From Bolinopsis microptera (taxonomy: Eukaryota > Ctenophora > Tentaculata > Lobata > Bolinopsidae), in NCBI RefSeq assembly GCF_026151205.1, contig NC_087072.1, forward strand, positions 1,445,375-1,509,374: a stretch of DNA of 64,000 nt, read 5' to 3'. Position numbers and translations under genes: made by a program. The notes under the pieces are model-generated. The model searched no databases. It was not told the origin of the DNA and saw only the letters and a list, made by a program, of their open reading frames with translations. The stretch's first letter is position 1. Every line of letters begins with the position of its first letter. Below, one piece after another: positions 11,274-21,400 of this stretch.

Positions 11274-14200
11274 GTTATATACTTATATAATATATAGGTC
11301 GGAGACAATTCTGTTTGGTGCCTTACTTTGTAGTATAAGTTTTATAAATAATGAGGAGCCCCGCTGAACTTAGTGAACTAATAGTGTGAGGATGTTGGTG
11401 TGATGTTATATAGGTCGGAGTAAACAACCATTACATACCCGGACACGGCCGATAACGATTGTTAAACTCCAGATTCAATCATGAATCATACATAATCGTA
11501 TCATGCTGTACTTTTCTCCGGATAGTCAATTATCGTGTTATTATGTTGGGCTCCTAGTTCCTGTTGGATCAATGTATTCTTCTGGTGACAAGGCAGGTTA
11601 ACTTCTTTACAATATGCATTTACAAACAGACAAAAGTCAAAAGCAACGTGCAATTCAAAAAGTCAATACATAATCAAGCATGGAGTTCAATTATACTCGC
11701 TGTTTGGTGCGTACGATCAGCTCATTCGGGATCAGCAGATGGCAAATGGGATTAAAAGAAATAGTAAATACCATTATAAACATGAACAGAATCGAGAAGA
11801 ATTTGATATCCTGTACGATTTTAATTTCATTTTCTCCAGTAAAGCCGGAAAATTTGAACTTTACTTCTGACAGAAAAAATTGGGATATTGCAACACGATC
11901 AAAACTTTAATTCTGTCAGAGAAAGATTCTGCAGTTACAAAATCCTGCAACATCACGCCACTGCAGGGGTCTGACGAATTACTAGAAAACCGAAAAATGA
12001 ATTTAACTTGTGCTGTATTTCTCGTTTTATAAGTTTATACACTTCCTTAATTGTGTTTTCCCGGATATTGCTTTGTTTTATTGTGGATATGAGGTAACGT
12101 TTTTGCTAATCATTCATGCGATGTCAATATGGATATCATGACTTTAACAAAACAGCATGTTACTGAAAAACTTGAAGGATCTATAAAGCACTTCATGCAA
12201 ATATACAGCTAGATCTGCAGTTACAGGCTTAAGATTAGATACGCTGCAGAATTAGCAGTGTCTCATAGAACGTTAATCAAAATTATAGTAACACAGTAAA
12301 TTTAGATCAGCCGAGAGCTAAAGCTGTAAATATTTCTTTAATATCAAATTTGATTTTAAGACTTACAGGTCTGCCGTCATCTGCGTTACCTTAATTATGT
12401 ACAACTTGATGAGTTTATTAATGGCATCCAAATAAAATATAAATTGCGCGATTAGGGCCAAAGTTTTTATTTCTTGCCTCACAACAATTATTTGACTCAA
12501 TTTTGATCTCCTTTATATTAATCGTGATCGAACAATTGAAAAAAACTAGTTTCTTCCTGATGCGATTTGATCATAATGAACATTTTCAAACTATATGTTA
12601 ATACGCTGATTGGAAAATAAGCGCCGCCGCCATTGCGTCGTCGCGTCAGAGGTAATTCGTGGATAGCCAAGTTTGCTGCAGAGACTGTTTAGTGTTTTTA
12701 CGCAGCTAATTATTGAGCAATGTCTGCTTCCTTTTAGTTTTAACCCTGAGTGCTTTGCAATGCACCCTAGTTGTGCAATCTGTCTAAAAATATCATTACA
12801 ATCCACGAATCGCAGTTTTGAAAAATAATTCAGCATTTCCATAATTACATATCAGATATTGATTATAGAATAGTTTTAAAAACAAAACATTAATTTTTTT
12901 GAAATTATGTAATTAATACAATTAGTAATTGTATTATACGTTGATTAGTAATTGTACTACACTAATCATCCATGGTCGGTAATTGTCAATTACTGACTAT
13001 TGCCGATGTTTTCAGTCACCCAATTGAGCTAAAATCTTCGGAATTTTGTAAATATGCAAAAACGTGATCCGGAAATATGCTTTAAAAATAGGCAAATTTC
13101 CATAGGCGAATCGCAATTCGGCAACGAACAGCACAACCAGGTCCTACGCAAGCCTATGCAATAGAACGTTACTGATTGATTAATATTATATTAATATTAC
13201 ATAAAAAAACAATAAAGTTTGTGTCGCTGAGTGACTAATTATTTGAGAAAGTCAAGCATTTGTGTATGTGTGTGACGTTAATTTCATGGAGTTAAAACTT
13301 TTTGTATAACTGAGAACAGAGGTTAGAGGAACTACTGATAAGAGTATGATTAGACTGTGTTGCGTTATCAGTTGACTTTTTGCATCACTCTTCTAGATTA
13401 TACGTAATAGGGTAACTTAGTTATAGAATAGGATTTTAGTTGTTGCAAGCATTGCACTAAGGTTTTAAGTTAGGTAAGTAGGCCACGAACTGTTGAGCAA
13501 ACTGGGCTGGAAGCCCAAGCAATATGCAGTTCTGGTCTTGAGGCTATTTTACAATGTTTTATAACATGTGCTTGCAACTAGATCTTGAATGTCGCGTGCC
13601 CCACGGGGATTTGATTTATTCATACAATTTATTATATATTGGTTCCAAAGCCCTTATGGGTACCAGCAAAAACTGGTTTTCAAACAAACAGTTGAAGTAC
13701 TAGTTCAACATGGTGCAGTTCATTTTCACCAGGTTAGACACTCAAAATTTCAATTTGTGTGTTGTAATTAGTCATTGCCGTTTTAAGCATGTAAACTTGG
13801 AATCATTCTCACAATTATTGTAATAAGAGTTTGTGTAACTTTAAATGTTGGTAAAAATATACTGCATCATGTTGAACTGGTAAGTAGTTCTGGGTAAAAC
13901 CATGTCCGTCCTTGTGTACACCGCAAGTGCCTGCTACTGTAACATAAATTTCTTGTCAGAGAATTCGTGTCCTAGTTTCTGTTTTCAAACACTTACCGGA
14001 GCACATCAGGGCTGCCAGTCGTCAGAATAAATTTAATTTAGCTGTTAGTATGATTGTTATATTATTGTGGTGTTCGTAACCTACCTTCATTGTGTTTCTT
14101 TTGACTTTGTTATCATGCTCTGCTCTGGAAATTGTGATAGTACCTGTTTGATTTGTTAAAGAAACGATCTCCTTGTTGTTATGTTGCAGGATCAGAATGT

Positions 14201-14914
14201 TCGTGAGGAACAGTCACCAAAAGTGAGTTGCTTACCTGCTGTGTGTTTTCGTACTCTGGTCATCACTCAAGTTGCAAAGCTGCACTAAACGTATCGCAAA
14301 GAAAATTTCTATCTAAAAATTGTGTTAGTACAGTTTGATCAGTTAAGGTGAGGATTGCCTCGATCTTTCGGTTTCAGCCCTAGGTCAAGAGCTGTAGAAC
14401 CGAAGAATCAAAATATATGTTGCTTGTTGCTCGCATTCTAAACAAAGCGCAAGCTGACGAGTAATATCGCAAATATTTGATTTTGAGTTATTTGATGAAG
14501 CCTTAATAATTGATAGTAGGTTAATCAGAATGTTTGATAATGAATACTTATATTCATCATAGTTACCACAAACCACCAGATTTTATAATTTCTCCCAAAA
14601 TTAGCCGTTACGTAATGGGGGATATTTTAGCGTGAGCGGATCAGTTAAGTCATCACTGCAACATGATGTCAAGCGTCAACTTGCCACACAACATTTGGTC
14701 TTACTTTAGGCTATGATGCATGATTGATCATTATAAAACTGCATTTTAGAAAAATTATGCAATGAATTTGCGATAAAATAGCAAACATTTTAATAACACG
14801 TTATTCGATTCAATACCTTTATGTCTTACTTTACAAATTTACCATTTTCAACCCCTTTTTTAATACAAATTTAACTACCAAACTGTATTCCCTAATTTGA
14901 ATACCACCCTCTAA
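11274..14914. other. Intergenic, no supported gene
   Basis: 11308-11412 repeats the sequence just upstream of the LINE. The rest is AT-rich with no recognisable domain or exon chain. Around 12120-12290 a short reading (YAAELAVSHRTLIKII) recalls a helix-turn-helix of a decayed transposase, but stops interrupt it and it is too short to call. TTAGTAATTGTA recurs near 12918 and 12943. Confidence 0.5.
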
Positions 14915-15172
14915 ATGTTCGATAATTGTCACTATCCAGCGCTAGTTGTCGCCATCCAGCGCTAGTCGTCGCCATCCAGCGCTAGTTGTCGCCATCCAGC
15001 GCTGGTTGTCGCCATCCAGCGCTAGTTGTCGCCATCCAGTGCTAGTTGTCGCCATCCAGCGCTAGTTGTCGCTATCCAGCGCTAGTTGTCGCCATCCAGC
15101 GCTAATTGTCGCTATCCAGCGCTAGTTGTCGCTGGCTATGCGACACTGTCGCACGCGACAATTATCGAACAT
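14915..15172. mobile_element. MITE-like unit: 16-bp inverted ends around a 20-bp tandem array
   Basis: ATGTTCGATAATTGTC (14915-14930) is the exact reverse complement of 15157-15172. Between them lie about ten copies of the 20-bp unit GCTAGTTGTCGCCATCCAGC, with CTATCCAGC and GGTTGTC variants. A core of tandem repeats between short inverted ends resembles MITE-like or Helitron-related elements with a repeat core. The mariner reading frame resumes directly at the right end. Confidence 0.7.
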
Positions 15173-16074
15173 ATATATCTTGAGAAAGGAGTTGGGCAAA
15201 TACCCATACAAAATTCAGATGTTGCAAGAACAGACGGCAGCCAACAAGCAGCAAAGAGTGGACTTTGCCAAGCAATTTGCTAGAAAAATTGAGTCTGATC
15301 AAAACTTTTTGAACAACCTTATTGTCTCCGATGAAGCTCACTTCCAACTATCAGGGTGGGTTAATACTCAGAATGCCCGAATCTGGTCAGATAAGCAACC
15401 CTATGCCACCGTGGAAGGTCCAAAAACCAAAGAAAAAGTGACTGTTTGGATGGGCCTCAGTTACCATGGTGTCTTCGGACCCCACTTTTTCGAGAATGAA
15501 GAAGAGAAGGCAGAGACGATAAGGACAGCAAATTACATTGCTATGTTGCGTGGAAAAGTTATCCCAGTACTTAAAAGGAAAAAATACTTGATTCCTGTAT
15601 ATTCCAACAAGACGGGCCACTCCACACTGTTCGCACGAAAGTTTGGCTTGGCTGAAGGAGCATTTTGGGGAAAGACTGATATCGAGGAAAGCTGAGTTCA
15701 GCTGGCCTCCCTACAGCCCTGACCTGAATCCGGCCGATTTCTTTTTGTGGGGCTATCTGAAAGAACGTGTCTATTCAGACCTAGTCCCACAAACAGTAGA
15801 TGAGCTAAAAAACAATATCAGAAGGGAGGCTAAAAAGTTAAAAATTTACATGGTAAAACGTGCAATAGACAATATGCTTCCGAGGGTTCAAAACCTTCTA
15901 TGCAGAAAGGGGGCTTGGTTCGAAAAATTGTTAAAATATTAGATTTATTTTTGTTATGTATTTTGAAATGTAATAATTTGTCTACAATTTAAAACAAAAA
16001 TTAGACCGTTTGTCTCATTTTTTAGATTTTGAGAGCCATTCAAAATTTGGACACGAGTCTTGCAACACCCTGTA
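15157..16074 (+). pseudogene. Broken mariner-like (DD34D-type) transposase with 3' transposon end
   Basis: The frame starting near 15157 reads LRKELGKYPYKIQMLQEQ, then IVSDEAHFQLSGWVNTQNAR (first catalytic Asp near 15330). The second Asp lies in a different frame (FQQDG, GAC at 15611-15613). After another frameshift near 15645 comes WLKEHFGERLIS and YSPDLNPADFFLWGYLKERV, with the third Asp at 15721-15723. D2-D3 spacing is about 34-35 residues, as in mariner. The N-terminal helix-turn-helix is missing, replaced by the 20-bp array. Reading ends with FEKLLKY at 15942. The 3' end is ACACCCTG at 16072 followed by TA. Two frameshifts and the N-terminal loss make it inactive. Confidence 0.93.
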
Positions 16075-16077
16075 TTT

Positions 16078-16185
16078 TGCGCTGGCCAGCGTTATCCAGC
16101 GCTGGATAGCGACAACTAGCGCTGGATGGCGACAACTAGCGCTGGATAGCGCTAGTTGTCGCCATCCAGCGCTAGTTGTCGCGTT
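16078..16185. repeat. Inverted 20-bp array ending in a 74-bp palindrome
   Basis: The 20-bp unit from 14915-15172 reappears here, first in reverse orientation (GCTGGATGGCGACAACTAGC) and then flipping back. 16109-16142 and 16149-16182 are exact reverse complements (34-bp arms) around a 6-base loop TGGATA. With the left array, the mariner remnant is bracketed by inverted copies of the same tandem repeat. Confidence 0.92.
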
Positions 16186-16349
16186 TTGACTATCGCAAAA
16201 GAACCTCAAAATGAGTTAATACGAAGGTCGATTTCTCGGTTATTTTTGAGCTTTCATTCAGAAAATAATTCGGGACCTTCAAAGGGGGGTAACAAGAAGG
16301 CGTTACAAGTGTTACAAGCCTTCGATAATACAAAATTTGCATCACATCT

Positions 16350-16458
16350 TCAACCTGCTGAATAGAGGCGCCACCTAAAACGTAAACAAACAATCATCAC
16401 CTCTTTGACCTGCTTAATAGAGGCGCCACCAAAACGTAAACAAACAATGATCACCTCC
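16350..16458. repeat. Two copies of a 55-bp unit
   Basis: CCTGCTGAATAGAGGCGCC...CATCACCTC is followed directly by CCTGCTTAATAGAGGCGCC...GATCACCTC, with only a few differences. No coding content is seen in 16186-16563 apart from this. Confidence 0.85.
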
Positions 16459-16563
16459 CCGCCAGTATCCACATCTATAGTATACTACATGATATAGAAT
16501 TGGAGAATTAATAAGCGCTATTTTGATAATTACGGGTGCTGATCTCAATTAAAGAATTAAGAG

Positions 16564-17466
16564 TCAAGGTACACAACCCCCTCAAGGTACACAACCCCCT
16601 CAAGGTACACAACCCCCTCAAGGTACACAACCCCCTCAAGGTACACAACCCCCTCAAGGTACACAACCCCCTCAAGGTACACAACCCCCTCAAGGTACAC
16701 AACCCCCTCAAGGTACACAACCCCTTCAAGGTACACAACCCCCTCAAGGTACACAACCCCTTCAAGGTACACAACCCCCTCAAGGTACACAACCCCCTCA
16801 AGGTACACAACCCCCTCAAGGTACACAACCCCCTCAAGGTACACAACCCCCTCAAGGTACACAACCCCCTCAAGGTACACAACCCCTTCAAGGTACACAA
16901 CCCCCTCAAGGTACACAACCCCTTCAAGGTACACAACCCCCTCAAGGTACACAACCCCCTCAAGGTACACAACCCCCTCAAGGTACACAACCCCCTCAAG
17001 GTACACAACCCCCTCAAGGTACACAACCCCCTCAAGGTACACAACCCCCTCAAGGTACACAACCCCCTCAAGGTACACAACCCCCTCAAGGTACACAACC
17101 CCCTCAAGGTACACAACCCCTTCAAGGTACACAACCCCTTCAAGGTACACAACCCCCTCAAGGTACACAACCCCCTCAAGGTACACAACCCCCTCAAGGT
17201 ACACAACCCCCTCAAGGTACACAACCCCCTCAAGGTACACAACCCCCTCAAGGTACACAACCCCTTCAAGGTACACAACCCCCTCAAGGTACACAACCCC
17301 CTCAAGGTACACAACCCCCTCAAGGTACACAACCCCCTCAAGGTACACAACCCCCTCAAGGTACACAACCCCCTCAAGGTACACAACCCCCTCAAGGTAC
17401 ACAACCCCCTCAAGGTACACAACCCCCTCAAGGTACACAACCCCCTCAAGGTACACAACCCCCCTA
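16564..17466. repeat. 18-bp C-rich minisatellite, about 50 copies
   Basis: The unit is AAGGTACACAACCCCCTC. The only common variant is CCCTTC for CCCCTC, seen in about eight units and sometimes spaced two units apart, a trace of block duplication. Three frames (Val-His-Asn-Pro-Leu-Lys on +, two on -) stay open over 320 codons because 18 is a multiple of three. The minus strand has five G every 18 bases. Variation is very low, so the expansion is recent. Confidence 0.98.
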
Positions 17467-18243
17467 AGATCACAACTGGAACGAGTACCAAATACCAGTG
17501 AGTGGTGTTTCACCACCCACTGTTTGTGGCCCAGTACCTGACATCTGTTATTTTGTTTTTCAATTGCTATGGTGCTCATGAGTCCTCATATCATGAATTG
17601 TCTATCTCAATTAAAAATGAACTTGTAATAAAAATTTGCATAAGCTTTGAACTTTCTGCAGAGTCGATTAGATATACATGTACATCTGACATCTGGAAAT
17701 GGATATTCATATTTCGTATTACCGTATCAGTGATTTTTAATTTGATCCTATTAAATATAATTATATATGCACTATGCAGCCTGTTGAAGTCAAATTTTCA
17801 AATTTTATACTTTGTTTAATTTTAGACATTTTTTTAGTATTTCAGTGTTAATTCATTAAAGTGATAATTTTATAGTTTTATATTATAATCATTGAAAAGT
17901 ATTTTTAGAAATTGAAGGTGAAAACAAATATAAATATTTTTGTGGTAAAATTCTCATCATAGATAGCAAATAATTTCAAACGCATGATAAATATCAACGA
18001 CGAAAATAGTGACTTCGGAATTTGAGCAGCTGATAGTAACGACCAAATCACACCAAAACCGACAATTTTAAAATCAGTCAAACAAAATTTCTTGGCATCA
18101 TTAAATGGTTCCTTCATCATTTTGACAAACATACCAGCAATTACCGATGAATTTGTGAATCTCTTATAAATGCTGTCATACAATTATTCGATCGGAAATC
18201 AATCTCAGATATAAGATCATCAGTCCGACATATTATCACGGCA
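17467..18243. other. Between 18-bp array and Wnt 3' end; no gene seen
   Basis: Strongly AT-rich. An ORF of 105 codons (+, 17502) has hydrophobic stretches but no recognisable domain, and one of 92 codons (-, 17905-18183) lies where the Wnt 3' untranslated region would be. Neither has splice or codon support. Confidence 0.45.
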
Positions 18244-18370
18244 CATATTCTTCATATCATCTACATGAGTCATAATATATTCTTCACATCATCTACATGA
18301 GTCATAATATGTTCTTCACATCATCTACATGAGTCATAATATGTTCTTCATATCATGTACATGACTCGTA
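18244..18370. repeat. 32-bp tandem repeat, about 3.9 copies
   Basis: The unit TTCTTCACATCATCTACATG...AGTCATAATATG starts at 18248, 18280, 18312 and 18344. The fourth copy degenerates into CATGTACATGACTCGTACATG, which is itself palindromic. It lies just downstream of the Wnt stop codon, so it may be in the 3' untranslated region. Confidence 0.9.
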
Positions 18371-18442
18371 CATGAGTTTCACGTTTTTCCACAGTGGCTC
18401 CACAGCTAAGATGAGAAGTACGGACTCGTTTTAGGAGATGTA

Positions 18443-21400
18443 CTAACTGTTGCAGTTGTAGGTGTAGTAAACGTTGGTGCAGTTCTGACACACAACCTCA
18501 CAGCACCACTGGAACTGGCACCTGAGTAATTAAAAAGAGGAGTTTTAAGAGTTGCATTTTATAGCATTTTATAACATTTGTATAAGTTGCAGTAAATTCC
18601 GCAAGATATCACATCCTGGTTTCTATAATTGTGAAATTCTTGAGAGTCGAGTGAGATCACGATTTTGTCTGAGTCATGAATCAATGGCGTGAGTCGGATG
18701 TCAATGGCGAGAAGTTCTAATACGGATATTTTAAAAAAGATACTTGTTTGAGCTTGTTTTTTAACCAGGTTGTTTGGTTGCTTAGAAATAGAAACTTTAG
18801 TCGTGTGTCACTGTAGTTTTTAAGCAGTTCAGATATTGTAATAGACACGGACAATAAACGTACTTATCAGACAATAAATATCATTAACCAAATGTTCGCT
18901 TACTTGCAAGGGATGGTCTCCTCTATACGTTGAGCTGTGTAACCTCTCCCGCAACAAAGCGAGCTGCACGTCTCAGAGAGGTGGGTCGGGATCGTGGTGT
19001 TGTCTGGTTGGGGGAGGCACGGCCTTCCTTCCGTTCCTGATATACCTAGCGTTCTGTTCCTCTGGGGAGATTAATTATGTTAATATTTCAATAACTCTAT
19101 CCCTGCAAGTCGACTGTTTCAAATTAATAATCTTCTGTTGAAAACCTATGTTCTACACAGGTTTAAAATGTTGAAGTAGTATTAAGAGTCGCCATTAAGA
19201 ATACAAGGAATACAAGGAATTATGAATGATACAATTTTAATTGTAATTATGAAAATAAAATGTGTACAATCAAATAAGATCTCAAGACGAAAGGCTGGCA
19301 AAGAAGTAGTTGAAGTTATAATACAGATATATTTTCTGTTTAGGCTCCCTTGTACTTGTAGGCAGCTCTGGAGCTACGGGCCATCTTCTCCAGGGATTTA
19401 AGTTGGCAGTTCAGCTTGGCTCTGGTTTCGAAGTCCATCCCTTCCAAACATTCAGCGACCAATTCTTTGATAGGAATATCTGTCTCAGCTGCTTTCCTTT
19501 TTAGGATTTGCTTTACCAAATGGACCTGTGTTTCTGCGTACTGGACGTCATGAGTAGGATGGGCAGGGGTAGGAGAGATGAGCTGCCTGTTCTGTAGGAT
19601 AATGCGAGCTTTGCACCCTTGGGAATGTAGAACACACTTCATGTAGGTCTTCGTGTTTCTGGATCTCTCCATTACGAATCTGTAGCCGTTGAGGATAACG
19701 TTTTCTTTGCCGGATATTCTCCCAGGAACGAATAATAGTGGAGTAGGATTAGTGTCAGATGTTGCCATGTTGAAAGGAGATTAACTGATAAAAGATGCTC
19801 TGATTCTAACACCTCACCATTTATACTGTAAACTGTAGTGAAACGAGACCCCTCATTCGCACGCTTGTTATCTCTGATCAAGCGATGTGATCTTCTGTGC
19901 TTCTCAGTGATTTTTAACTGATATAACCCGTTTTAGGATCATGTCTCCTTAGGATCACGTCCCTTTTTCACTTACTTCTCACAAATAGATATTTATTATT
20001 ATTTCATTACACCCCATTAGGGGATTATGATATATCAATCCACACGCGCTACTCGACTTATTGTCACAGTCCACAAGCACTACTCGACTTACTGTCACAG
20101 TCCACACGCACTACTCGACTTACTGTCACAGTCCACAAGCACTACTCGACTTACTGTCACAGTCCACACGCACTACTCGACTTACTGTCACAGTCCACAC
20201 GCACTACTCGACTTACTACACGCACTACTCGACTTACTGTCACAGTCCACAAGCACTACTCGACTTACTGTCACAGTCCACACGCACTACTAGACTTACT
20301 ACACGCACTACTAGACTTACTGTCACAGTCCACAAGCACTACTCGACTTACTATCACAGTCTACACGCACTACTCGACTTACTGTCACAGTCCACACGCA
20401 CTACTCGACTTACTGTCACAGTCCACACGCACTACTCTACTTACTGTCACAGTCCACACGCACTACTCGACTTACTGTCACAGTCCACACGCACTACTCG
20501 ACTTACTGTCACAGTCTACACGCACTACTCGACTTACTGTCACAGTCCACACGCACTACTCGACTTACTGTCACAGTCCACACGCACTACTCGACTTACT
20601 GTCACAGTCCACACGCACTACTCGACTTACTGTCACAGTCCACACGCACTACTCTACTTACTGTCACAGTCTACACGCACTACTCTACTTACTGTCACAG
20701 TCTACACGCACTACTCAACTTACTGTCACAGTCCACACGCACTACTCAACTTACTGTCACAGTCCACACGCACTACTCGACTTACTGTCACAGTCCACAC
20801 GCACTACTCGACTTACTGTCACAGTCCACACGCACTACTCGACTTACTGTCACAGTCTACACGCACTACTCGACTTACTGTCACAGTCCACACGCACTAC
20901 TCGACTTACTGTCACAGTCCACACGCACTACTCGACTTACTGTCACAGTCCACACGCACTACTCGACTTACTGTCACAGTCCACACGCACTACTCGACTT
21001 ACTGTCACAGTCCACACGCACAACTCTACTTACTGTCACAGTCTACACGCGCTACTCGACTTACTGTCACAGTCCACACGCACTACTCGACTTACTGTCA
21101 CAGCCCACACGCACTACTCGACTTACTGTCACAGTCCACACGCACTACTCGACTTACTGTCACAGTCTACACGCACTACTCGACTTACTGTCACAGTCCA
21201 CACGCACTACTCGACTTACTGTCACAGCCCACACGCACTACTCGACTTACTGTCACAGTCCACACGCACTACTCGACTTAATACTGTCACAGTCCACACG
21301 CACTACTCGACTTACTGTCACAGTCTACACGCACTACTCGACTTACTGTCACAGTCCACATGCACTACTCGACTTACTGTCACAGTCCACACGCACTACT

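Noticed and set aside
12120-12290. Decayed helix-turn-helix transposase
   Set aside because: Only about 20 residues resemble the motif and stops interrupt it.
16564-17466. Telomere-like or strong G-quadruplex array
   Set aside because: G-runs are separated by 13 bases, too long for a stable canonical quadruplex, and the unit is not a telomere repeat.
16508-17579. Three 320-340 codon frames in the 18-bp array
   Set aside because: Periodic artefact; reading frames open on both strands with identical six-residue periods.
17502-17819. 105-codon + ORF after the 18-bp array
   Set aside because: AT-rich hydrophobic reading with no homology I recognise and no splice support.
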